NCBI GenBank assembly: GCA_036346255.1
Contig: CM070619.1
Coordinates: 42,104,342-42,168,341, forward strand
Source of the DNA: Ampelocalamus luodianensis
Taxonomy: Eukaryota; Streptophyta; Magnoliopsida; Poales; Poaceae
Direction of reading: 5' to 3'
DNA length: 64,000 nucleotides
The first letter of the stretch is position 1. Each line of letters begins with the position of its first letter. The position numbers were made by a program, and so were the translations under genes. This document shows positions 44,801 through 56,800 of this stretch, in pieces. The notes below the pieces were generated by a model. The model saw only the letters and a list, made by a program, of their open reading frames with translations, did not search any database and was not told where the DNA came from.

Positions 44801-47800
44801 CTGGAATGGTTGTCACAATTCTATAAATACTAAAGTGGCCAGATGATATTTCAAAAAAGAGGACTTGTCTGATATATGTTAATCTTAATTTGCTCCTTTT
44901 GTGCAGAGTTATGCATCGATTTTATATCTCCGAGTCCCATACACCTTTCGAATGATCTTACGGGGAAAAGAGATTGAACACCATAACATTATCGATGATA
45001 TGATGCTAAAGAACCAGATTACTTATAAGTCAGTGACAAGTAAAGAATGTCCAAAGGATACAGATGTAAAAACTACGAGCTTTTGTACCCACCATTTCGT
45101 GTATAATGATGTATCAGCATTGATCTCATAATATTTTTTCCTCTCATCTTTTGCATGCCAGATGGTGGCTAATGTTATAGTTGGTTTTGTTAAAGATGCA
45201 AAACACCATATTAACATTCAAGGATTTAATGTTTACCACAAGAACCGCCTAATAAAGGTATTCATTAACTTATGCCATATATATTGTGTTTGGATAATAA
45301 AGACAATTTCTTTTTCGTTTGCAGCTTCCAACATGACTCTTCTGGTGTGCACATTTAATTACAAATGTTATATTTAATACAAAGTTCATACATTATTCAT
45401 TTATGCATGTTTAGGCAGCATTGTGTTCCCTTGCTTAAATGCCTATATTATAAGCTGTTTTTTTGTTTATTGTCTTTCTTCTTAGTGTGTAGCAAACTGG
45501 CACTTGCTCTACTATCTCATGCAATGATATAAATATACCGGTCAACTGAATGCTTCTTGTTCTAAGCATGTTCATATGACTGTATTAGGCAAATATTTCT
45601 GTCAAACTGAAAGTGCTATTTGTGAATTTTATTTATTTATCATATGAGAAATATATTTATTTCTTTTAGCCTTTCTGGAGAGTATGGACTCTTCCTGGAT
45701 GTCAAGGCCGTGGTATTATAGGTAAGGAATCATGTCGTGTGTCTCTTTTTAGGGGGTTTGTTTTTTCACCATTAGGAATGGTGATTGCTCTTGTATGCAG
45801 GTGTACTTGAAGTCAACTTTGTAGAGCCAGCTCATGATAAGCAGGACTTCGAACGCACAAATAGTCTCTCAAGACTTGAAGCACGGTTAATTGTAGTGCA
45901 GAAAAAATACTGGTTTGATTTTTTTATCATTTGGCAATGTAATTTTGTGGTCGATTGGCGTACCAATTTATTGGAAGAAGAAATTGCATCATCCTGAAAT
46001 ACATTTTTTTGTTCAGGTCAGATAATTGCCATAGAATAGGTTATGGTGGCAATCATGCTAACAAAAATTCTGGGACAGGAGATAGAGGTATGTAGGGGTC
46101 TCCATTTGGTTTATTTGGACGATTCAGTTTGGTAAATGCAACTTTTTTATCATCAGATAATACAGAACCAAATAACCAAACTGGTTTGGAAAGCCTTGAA
46201 GACATGCATACCTTATAAAACTAGAAACTGATTTGGCTTTCTTTTATTCAGTTGATATCAAAGGAACATCAAATGATCAGCATGTGCTAACGACCAAACA
46301 TTCTGTGTTACATATTTGATCTGAAGTTATCTGTGTTACATATTTGATCTGAAGTTATCATGCATGTCATATTGACTACTTAGCAATACATGTTAACTGT
46401 TATAGCCTAATATAAAATACAAAATGTTCTCGAAAAAATAATATAAAATACAAAATATGTAGAAAATCACTATCATGCCGAACGATCATATTCTGGATTA
46501 AGTAATAAGAATTGGAAAGCAAGAACGCCATCCCTGGAGACGAGCAGGCAATTCTTTTCAAGAACAATAGCTCAGCAGGCAGCTGAGAAGTCCGCAAGGA
46601 CTGTAAAATCTGCAAAACCAGTACTGCATGGTCTCTCATGCACAAGTGATGATAGTAATACTGAGATTGCAGGCACCCCATCGAGATCAACCTCTCATAT
46701 CCTAAAGACACCTGAAAGAACTTTTCACAATAAGAATACTAGTTTGCCTTCACCTCCATCCAGTGGAGTTACAAGAAGTAAAAGGATGACAACCAGATCC
46801 AAGTCAAAGGTAATTCTGCCCCCCCCCCCCCCCATTTTGTAATAAACTTATTTTTTGTTTCAATTATACTTGGTTGTATACTGATATGTTCATTTACAAG
46901 TGATCACTAGATAAACCATGGCCTGCACCTACACAACAATCTACCTTCTTAACACATGCAACATATCACAAAGCCTAGACATATGCTTTGATAGTTCTGG
47001 GCTGGCCCTTCTTTGTTTATCTAGGTGTCTTACTGCTGTTTGGATTCGGCACAATAGGAAGCAATGCAGTCTGTAGTTTGTACAGCTTTGCTCAGTATGG
47101 AAAAAAAGAACAAAGCAAATAATACGGCCACATTTTCTTTTACAGCCAGTAAATATATATGATCGAAAAAATAGTTTAACTTCGGATAGTCTGAGGTCTT
47201 GCTTGTGCCCATAGTTTTACCTTGAGAAAATTCTTTATATGCCATCAATTAACTCTCTGTTCCATGATATGCCATTGAATAAGTCGCTAATTCCTTCTAT
47301 GCCATCGGTTTGCGAAAGTGGTGCCCTCCAAACCATCGCCGTCAGCACCCCATCAGTTAGCTGCTGTTAACACCATGCGAAGGTCATTGTGCCCATGTGA
47401 GCATGTGGGTATGAGAAGTGAGATTCATTTTTATGCCATTCTGAAACAAGTGTGTACTATTCTGAATCAAGCTACTGACTAAAGAACTAACTGGGAACAA
47501 TGGCAAAATAGCAGATAGATTTCACGATGACAATGCAATATCTCATTTATTGAATATGCAAGAGATTGATGAGCACAACTTTGTAAATATACATTTGAAA
47601 ATCAAATCGAACTAGAGACAAATAAATTACGTATGATTAGATAAATAACTCTTTTACAATGTTGGAACATGGCTCTCTGAATGTGATGCCCTAAACTGGG
47701 CGAATTTGCAGTCTCGCTTGAATTCATGAACTCCATGGGGTCTGCATCTGAGTACTCGATGAATTGCCACGACTCATTCCTACGGATCAAGCTCGATTCC

Positions 47801-50800
47801 TTCAGGCAAGACCCTAGTTTTGCTTGTGCCACCGAATTGATAGGAGTCCAAGCATGCACGGAGGATGGAGTTGAAGAGGCCGCAGATAGCATGGTGTCGA
47901 TTGCATCGCCGCTGCTCAGTAGTGGGGCGAGAGCACGGTCTAGGCGCACAGAGAGTCTCATGTTGCCTTCCGCGAGTGTGGCGTGCTCCCGGAGTAGTGT
48001 GACGGCCATGGCGTCCTTTGCGTCGAGCGTGGCCTGGAGGCGGTTGACCACAACATCCAACGACTGACCCATCCAGTGAACTTGTGAGCTGGTTGAGCTC
48101 GAACAGCCATCGAAGGTGTGACCACACTGCTACCTCCAGGAGGAGCGTCTAGTGTGTCATGCCATCTGGAATTGGGTCTGCGAAGGATTTGGGGACAGGG
48201 GTGATGACCACACTGCTGCCTCCAGGAGGAGCGTCTAGTGTGTCACGCCATCTGGAATTGGGTCTGCGAAGGATTTGGGGACAGGGGTGATGACCACAGA
48301 AGGGGTGGGTCTTACATGCGGGCCATAGCTGCCATACAGTGCGTGAGGACAGTGGCATTACAGGCAATATCATGAAAAACTAACAAGTAACTTGGAGTTA
48401 AGTGGCATTACGAGCAATATCATGATAAAGTAACAAGTAACTTGGAGTTAACGATAAGCTAACTCATGGGGTACTGATGACGATGGCCTAAAGGGCACCA
48501 CTTTTGTGAAATGATAGCATAGAAGGAATATTAATTTATTTGGTGGCATATTGCAGAACAGAGAGTTATTCGGTGGCATATAAAGAATTTTCTCTATTAC
48601 CTCGTACTAGCTTCATACTGGACTGGTGTATCCGAGGCCCAATGGTAGAAAACACCTTTGGAAAAGGGTAGCACCGTAGCATTCCTCCCAAAGTTGTTAG
48701 GATCAAAATCTTGAATCAGATCAGAGGTGCTTCAATAGGATCGCATTGTAGGATCGTATCGTAGAATCTAACATCCTACCTAATTCTACAAATAGTACAT
48801 TTTCTCAATATTCCACATCTTGCAATAGTGATGTTAGCTTTAATTTGTCATTTGTCACCTAATTAGATTTGTCCATTATTGACACCCAAAATTTGGCTGG
48901 ATTTTGGCAGCAACAGATATATAACCAGTTAAACTAGGTTGGCCATAATGCATATTTTTTGTGTGAATATTATAATGTTGTACTTAAAATTATACTTTTA
49001 AATCTTTTATTTACAAAATATGCAAATGAAATAACATTTGCTCTTTATACAAATAATAGTTATATATGAATGAACAAAAGGTGAAGCTTACAATTAAAAT
49101 GACATATGCTAAGTAATTTTTAATTATTAAATACTAGAATCGAGTAGGATCGTATGTAAATTATGATTAAGATCCTACAAAAATTTTCGCTAGAATCCTA
49201 ACGATATTAAGATTCTACCTAGGATCGGATCATTCCACTCGATCTAGGATAAAAAAGTCTTTTAAGACTTTAAGACATCGATTGAGATTTTGACAATCTT
49301 GATTCCTCCCATGGGATGTCAATAAATTATGAACTCGCAGGAAAACACAAAACAGAAGAGTGAACTACAAAGCAAGTAATACTAAGAAAACACAAAATAG
49401 ATTAGTTAAGTATATAGGAAATTATATTAAGGGCATGCACATCCAATGAGATAAGAATGTGTAATATTCCATTTTAATTAGAGCCTAGAAAAGATTAAAG
49501 GGGAAAGAATAGAGAAGAAAGGAGGGGGAGGGAGTGGGCCGAGCCAAGGCCCAAACCGAGTCCAAGTTGGACTTGGCGTAGGGGCCTCCTGTGCGCTACT
49601 TATAAGTGCAAAAGTAGAGAACGAGGAGGAAACACCACACACACAGGGGGCGATCTCATTGACGTATATATCGTTTACAATGTAGAGGCCTTGCAAGGCA
49701 AGTAATCAACAAATCTAGGATTACAAGGGATTGCTATCCTAATTAGTTAAGCACAAAATCAGGAAAGAATCCCATAGATTATGATCCGTTTACATCGCCC
49801 CTCAGTCAAGGCGGTAGGGCATGAACACAGAAACTGGAGCGAAAATCCTGGAAGAGCTGAACCAGCAGTTCATTAGTCATGACGTCGGCAAACTGAAGAC
49901 TGGACGGAACGTGCAGAACGCGAACTTGCCCAAGTGACACCTTCTTCCAAACAAAGTGAATATCAATCTCAGTATGCTTCGTATGCCGATGCTGAACCAG
50001 GTTCGAAGTCATGTAAGACCGCACTGACGTTGTCGCAGGCGGAGGTGATAGGTCGGTGAAGCTCGTGAAGAAGTTGGCGAAGCCAGCAACAGTCCGCAAC
50101 GGCGTGAGCCACCGTGCGATATTTCGCCTTTGTTGGAGCACGGCACCATGGCCTGGCGCTTGGAGGACCAAGAAACCAGGTTGTCACCAAACTATTCGCA
50201 GTATCCAGACGTAGTACGGCGAGTGTTGGGACACCCAGCCCAATCGGCGTCAGAGTAGGCTGTGAGGGTTGTCGGGGATGTCACATGCAGCTGAAGACCG
50301 AAGTCGAGTGTGCGCTAGATGTAGTGAAGAATTTGTTTGACCAAGTTGTGATGTGAGGTGCGAGGAGCATGCATGTGGATGCAGACTTGCTGCACAGTAT
50401 ATGCTATGAGTGCCCCGGCAAGACTCCAGTAGTATGTAGGATCAGACACGAGATCGCCATCGCTGGAAGAAAGTTTAGGATGGGTGTCCACAGGAGTGAC
50501 AGACAGATTGCAATGTGTCATGCCAGTGCGTTGAAGTATCTCCTCAACATACTTGCGTTGAGACATGAACAATCCGCTAGGGGGCCGAGACACTGAAATG
50601 CCAAGGAAGTAGTGAAGGTCGCCTAAGTCTGTCATGGCAAATTCGGAGTGAAGAGCTCTGGTGATGCTATGCAAAAGCGAAGGGGAGGAGGTAGTGAGGA
50701 TAATGTCATCCTATTAAAGCAAAAGATAGGTCAAGTCGGTTCCGTTCTTAAAAACAAAGAGAGAAGCGTCGGAATGAGAAGCGACAAAGCCAAGACGATG

Positions 50801-53800
50801 TGCGTAATGAGCAAACCGTTGGTACCGAGCTCGCAGGGCCTACTTGAGGCCATAGAGGGATTTTTGTAGACGACACATGTGGTGGGGAAATTGAGGATCA
50901 ATGAAACCGAACGGTTGCTCACAAAAAACGCTTTCGTTCAGATCACGATGAAGAAACGTGTTTTTGACATCAAGTTGGTGTATACGCCAAGAGTGAGAAA
51001 CTGCGATGGTAAGGACAAAATGGTTGATGGTTTAACAATCGGACTAAGGGTTTCGTCAAAGTCGACGCCGGATTGTTGGGAGAAACCACGCATGACCCAA
51101 CGAGCTTTGTAGCGAGCAAGGGAGACGTTAGAATGAAATTTGTGTTTGAAGATCCATTTTCCTGAGATGACATTGGCACTGGGTCGACGGGGAATCAAAG
51201 ACCAAGTCTGGTTTTGAGAGAGCTATGAATTCATCTACCATGGCCTGCCGCCAGTGCGGATCCCGAAGGGCACTGCGGTAGGTCTTTGGAACGAGGGAGA
51301 TGGAGGAATCAATGACGAAAAGGTTTACCTTGTCAATAGGAGTGAATGCTGGACTTGGCGCGAGTTTGCATATGGTGGGGACCTGGTGCCAGCTGAGCAA
51401 TAGGGCCTTGGCGAGGGGCGGGAGCCACTGGAGCAACAGGTGGAGTGGAGGCTTCGGGAGAAGCACTGGTCGTGGCTACGGCAGGAGGCACGCGACAGGG
51501 AGAAACTGCTATTGCGGTAGGGCTACAGCAGGGAGAGGAGGCAGTCGTGGCAAGGCGGTGTGGTAATGACGTGGCCTTGGAGGGAACCGTGGGAGGCGGT
51601 TGTGTTGAGCTGAAATTGAACAGGAAATCAAGGGATTCCGTGGAGGTGAGGGTTGAATTGTTTGTGGCGAAAGGAAAGGTACTCTCATCGAAAGTCACAT
51701 GGCGAGATGTGAAGACTCGGCAAGAGATGGGGTCAAAGCATCAGTATCCCTTGATGGGGTCAAAGCATCAGTATCCCTTGTGATTGCTAGGGTAACCGAG
51801 GAAGACGCATGTCGTAGAGCGTGGAGCCAGTTTGTTTGGTGCCATGGCAGAGAGGTTGGGGAAGCATAGATAGCCGAACACGCGAAGGTGTGTGTAGGTG
51901 GGAGGCGAGCCAAAAGAGGCGTTCTTAAGGAGTGTCAATCTGAAGCGGTTGACAAGGGCAGCGGTTAAGAAGATATGTCGTGGTGGAGAGGGCCTCGGCC
52001 CAATAAGATGGCGACATGTGTGCTTGGAGCAGGAGGGTGCGCATCACATCATTGATGGTGCGAAGAGCGCACTCGGCCTTCCCATTTTGCTTTAAGGTAT
52101 AAGGACAAGAAAGTCGAAGGACTATGCCATTCTCCTAAAAGAAACGAGCAAAGAGGTTGTCAATGAATTCCCAGCCATTGTCTACTTGGATGGCCCGGAG
52201 AGTTATAGGTGGAATTGAGTGCGAGCGTAGGCAATGAAATTTTGAAGAGTCGCAAATGTGTCGTATTTGTGCCGCAATGGAAAAGTCCACAGGAAATGAT
52301 TGTAATCATCAAGCACAACTAGGTAATACTGAAAACCAGAATTGCTAAGAATTCTACCCACCAACTTCATCCCAAGGCGCAGCGCGAGGCTTGCAAACCG
52401 TGCCCCGGCGGCTCTTCGCACTAAACTAATGCTCGCGGCCACTCTGGGAGTATCCGCCGATTCCGCCTCTGGAACAGTCACTAAATTCCACAAGTTATTT
52501 GACAACCCTCTCTCCAGCGATCAAATCAAGGCCCTCGCAACACTTTTCCGGATGTCGGTACCAACTGCGATGCCATGCGACGGAATCTCCATTGCTACCC
52601 CCTCGGCGGAAATCACTCCTGTGCCGGCGTGTTAAGGCTCTCTTCCTTGGGTCGTAGGTCGTGTACCATTTGCTATGGACAGTGTTAATTGTAATTTTAT
52701 CTCCTGGAATGTTAGGGGGCTAAACTTGAAGGCCAAGCGACTTGTAGTCAGGGAAACTATAGCTTCTTCTTTAGCAGTGGTCGCTTGCATTCAAGAAACA
52801 AAACTGGCTATAATTGATGCGCGCCTCGCAAGTGAAATCCTAGGTCCTTCTTTGGATGGTTACCACTATCTTCCATCAATGGATTCCGGAGGGGGTTCTG
52901 CTGGGTTGGAACTCCCGGCTGGTCTCGTGCTCCAACCTCACGATTCGTTCTTTTTCCATCACCACACAGATCACTTTACCAGGGGGGTCGCCGTTGTGGC
53001 TAACGATTGTTTACGGGCCATCAGATGATAATCTCAAGGTCCAGTTCATTCAAGAGCTGCGTGACATTCATTCCTCTATTTCGGGTCGCTGGATGATCAT
53101 GGGAGACATCAACTTAATCCTACAGGCGGCGGATAAAAACAACACCCGCGTAAACAGGCGCCTCATGGGGTGTTTCCGCCGATTGGTAGACGACCTGGAT
53201 CTCAAGGAAGTACATCTCAATGGTCGGGCTTTCACGTGGTCGAATGCTCGAGAACGTCCAACTCTTGAGCGCATCGACAAGGTTCTGGTTTCCCCAGAAT
53301 GGGAGATTCTCTTCCCGGCATCCTTCCTTCGAGCACTTCCTTCGACGGCGTCTCACCACTGCCCGTTGCTTCTATCCACAGCATTCATCTTTGGAACCCA
53401 TAAGAACTTCCGTTTTGAATCCTTTTGGCCAAAGCTTGATGGGTTTCAAGATACGGTCAGCAAAGCTTGGAGAGGAAGGGCGTCGCTGTCAGATCCGCTT
53501 CGCAACGTCGACTCCCTCCTAAAGGCCACCAGCCGAGCACTCCAAGCTGGAGTCAGCGGCGCATTGGTAACATTCGCCAGCAAATCCTCATGGCCAAGGG
53601 GCTCATTGGGCGGTTTGATCTAGAAGAAGAAAAGAGGTTCCTTTTGCCACTTGAGCGCTGGTTCCAAAAGGAGCTAAAAAAGAAACTACTGGGATTGTGC
53701 TCTCTCGAGCGCACAATGGCGGGACAGCGGTCGCGGATTTTCTGGTTGCGTGAGGGGGATGCTAACACGCATTTTTCCATCTTCATGCCAACCATCGTCC

Positions 53801-56800
53801 GACGCAACTTTATTACTCAACTCAAAGTGGGGGACGAGTGGATTCAGTCGCACGATGAGATTGCTGAGGCCCTTGCGGACCACTTTGAAAAGCTCATCGG
53901 ACAGCCTGCTAGTTGATCACACTCGCTGGATCTGGAGACGCTCAACGTCTAGGTCCATGACCTTCAGGCACTAGAAAGGGGTTTCTCTGAACAGGAAGTG
54001 TGGGATGCAATCAAAAGTTTGCCTTCAGAGAAGGCCCTTGGGCCGGATGGATTCACCGCTATGTTTTACCAGCAATGCTGGTCTACCATTAAGCCGGCAG
54101 TCATGGCAGCGATGCACAAGCTTGGTAGCTTCGTGGGCAGAAATTTCCAACTGCTCAATCAAGCACTGATCACTCTATTACCCAAGAAACAAGAACCTCA
54201 AGGAGCCAAAGACTACCGCCCTATTAGCTTTCTGCATAGTTTCGCTAAGATCTTCTCTAAGATCCTAGCTCGGAGATTGGCACCCGCAATGGCAAAGATA
54301 ACAGCGCCCATCCAGTCCGCTTTTATAGCTCATCGCTCGATACAGGATAACTTCTTTATGGTTAGACACTCAGCCCGACTACTACATCAACTGCGAAAGC
54401 CAGCCTTTCTTTTCAAGCTGGATATCGCCCAAGCTTTTGACTTGGTGTCGTGGCCATTCTTGTTCGAAGTTCTTCGCAGAAAAGGGTTTGGGCCAAACTA
54501 TTGTTCTTGGATTGCCATTCTACTTTCTTCAGCTTCCACCCGTGTGCTGCTCAATGGGAAACCTGGTCGCCAGCTCTGGCATGCAAGAGGCTTGCGTCAA
54601 GGCGATCCTTTATCACCATTGCTCTTCGTCATTGTCATGGATGTTCTAAACAACCTAATCTCGCTGGCAGATTCTCACTCGTTGCTGCAGCCCCTTGGAC
54701 CGCCAGGGAGAATACCTCATCGTCTATCCCTCTTTGCGGATGATGCAACTTTATTCCTGTCGCCGGTAATCTCAGACTTCTTGACGATCCGCACCATCCT
54801 GCAATTGTTTGGTGAAGCCTCCGGTTTACAGACTAATCTCGCCAAAAGTAGTTTTGCTCCTATTGGCTGCTCATATGCTCATCTACAGCTAATTGAAGAG
54901 GAGCTACAATGCCCTTCGGTCGACTTCCCTTGTAAGTACCTGGGGCTGCCTCTCTCTCTCAGGAAACCCTCAAAGAAAGATTTTCAACCTCTCCTGGATA
55001 AAGTGGTCGCCGCTACGACTTTGGTGATCGGGATGCTATCCCAAGGTGGTCGACTGATCTTGGTTAAGACGGTGCTTGCAGCCCTCCCTATCTTCTCCTT
55101 CATGGCGCTAGAACCCCCCCACTCGGTGATTAAAGAAATTGATAAGGGGCGGCGTGCTTTCTTATGGAAAGGTACCGAGTCAGTTGTCGGAGGACACTGC
55201 CTTGTCAACTGGCAGACGGTCTGCAAACCCACTTGCTATGGAGGGTTGGGTCTTCACAACCTTAGGGTTCTTGGCCAGGCACTCCGCATACGTTGGCTTT
55301 GGCTTCAACGCTCGTGGTGCGAGAGGCCGTGGCACGCTCTTTTCGCCTGTGCCGATGGGGCGTAAAGGATCTTTTCAGCGCCGCTTGAGGTTGGTGGGAA
55401 ACGACAAACACACTCTATTCTGGTCTGATCGGTGGATCAATGGGCAAGGCATTCCGGCGGTGGCGCCTTCGCTAATTACAGCGGTTCCGTTGGCAATTAG
55501 GATAAAGCGTACAGTTGCTCATGCTTTATCTAATGATCAATGGGTTCAAGATATCAAAGGCGACCTTAATGAGCAGGCCATTTTGGAATATCTTCACCTC
55601 TGGGATTTGATTAGGACAGTCACCACGATGCAGGAGGAAGATAACTTCCATTGGCGCTGGGAGGCCTCGGAGCTGTACTCCGCTCGTTCAGCTTACCTGG
55701 CCTACTTCATTGGTTCCGAGCGTTTTGCCTGTGACAGGGCCATCTGGAAAGCGGCGTCTCCTCTCAAGTGCAAATTCTTCCTTTGGTTGGCGGTCCGCAG
55801 GCGCTGCTGGACGGCGGATAGGTTGGAGCGCAAAGGCCTCTCGAGTTTTAGTGTCTGCGTCTTCTGTCGTTCGGCTAGCGAAACAATTGATCACCTACTC
55901 ATTGGTTGCGCTGTCACCGCCCAGATCTGGGCTCGCTTCCTCCCTCGAGTTGGATTCCAAAGCTGCATGCCGGCGGTCGCCTTCCTAGAACAATACTGGC
56001 TCTCCGCTCGCAGTTCAGTCTCGAAGAGCCGACGTCAAGGACTCGACTTATGCATCATTCTCATATCGTGGATGTTATGGAAGGAAAGGAACATGCGCGT
56101 CTTCAACAAGGTGGCTTCTTCGGCGAGCATGTTGTTTCAAATGATTTCCGATGAGTTCCGCCTTTGGTGTATGGCGGGCGCTCAGTGTTTGGCGGCGCTG
56201 CCATTTCCGGAGTAGTCCCTTTGTATTAGGTCGCCTAGCTCTTGCCTCGCACTGTAAGCCCTTTTAGTGTTTCTCCTTTTGTTTCGACTGCTTTTGTTGT
56301 TGTTACATTTTACTTCTACTTAATGGAATGACGTGCAAATCTTTTGCGCGTTCTCAAAAAAAAAGAAAAGAATGGGAGATGTCCATAAATCACAGTGGAT
56401 TAATTGAAACGGGGTGCTAGTAGTAGAGTTGACCAGGAGAAAGGCAGCCGAACATGCTTGCCTAGCTGACACGCATGACAGGTGGTGCATGTTGTCTTAT
56501 TACAAGAAATATTGGAATTGCGCAAAAAAGAAGACATCGAGTCATGACCGGGATGACCGTGACGTCGATGCCAAAGCACTGTGGAAATGCCCATTGCGAG
56601 GAAGGTGTGGGAAGACGACCCAGCAGCAGATAGAGGTCACCATGGCTATTGCAACGAAGAATCTCTCTCCGGGAGTTTGACATAGAAACCAAGGGGGTCA
56701 AATTCAATGGAGCAAGAATTGTCATGAGTGAATTTGCGAACAGAGATGAGATTCTTAACCAAGGAGGGAGCAATGAGAACGTTGCGGAGATGGAAGGAGT

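Larger units (their letters stand above)
47224..48594. mobile_element. Nonautonomous Mutator-like element in MORC intron 16
   Basis: Inverted repeats of about 110 bp (GAGAAAATTCTTTATATGCC) lie at 47224-47335 and 48482-48594. Flanks TTTTACCTT and TATTACCTC match at 7 of 9 bases, consistent with an old 9-bp duplication. The interior carries a 156-codon ORF on the minus strand and two sets of tandem repeats. No transposase is visible. Confidence 0.75.
52353..56367 (+). mobile_element. L1 LINE (about 4.0 kb) inserted in copia integrase
   Basis: It is flanked by AAGAAT (52347-52352 and 56368-56373) and ends with GTTCTC and a short poly-A. The integrase frame of the host copia continues across it. 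It begins inside ORF1, whose C-terminus with RRSARLANR is at about 52375-52635, so it is 5'-truncated. ORF2 is nearly complete apart from a few frameshifts. It is in sense orientation to the MORC gene and opposite to the copia host. Confidence 0.9.

Noticed and set aside
48690..49300. A delimited MITE with CAAAATCT ends
   Set aside because: The inverted similarity is weak and no flanking duplication could be found.
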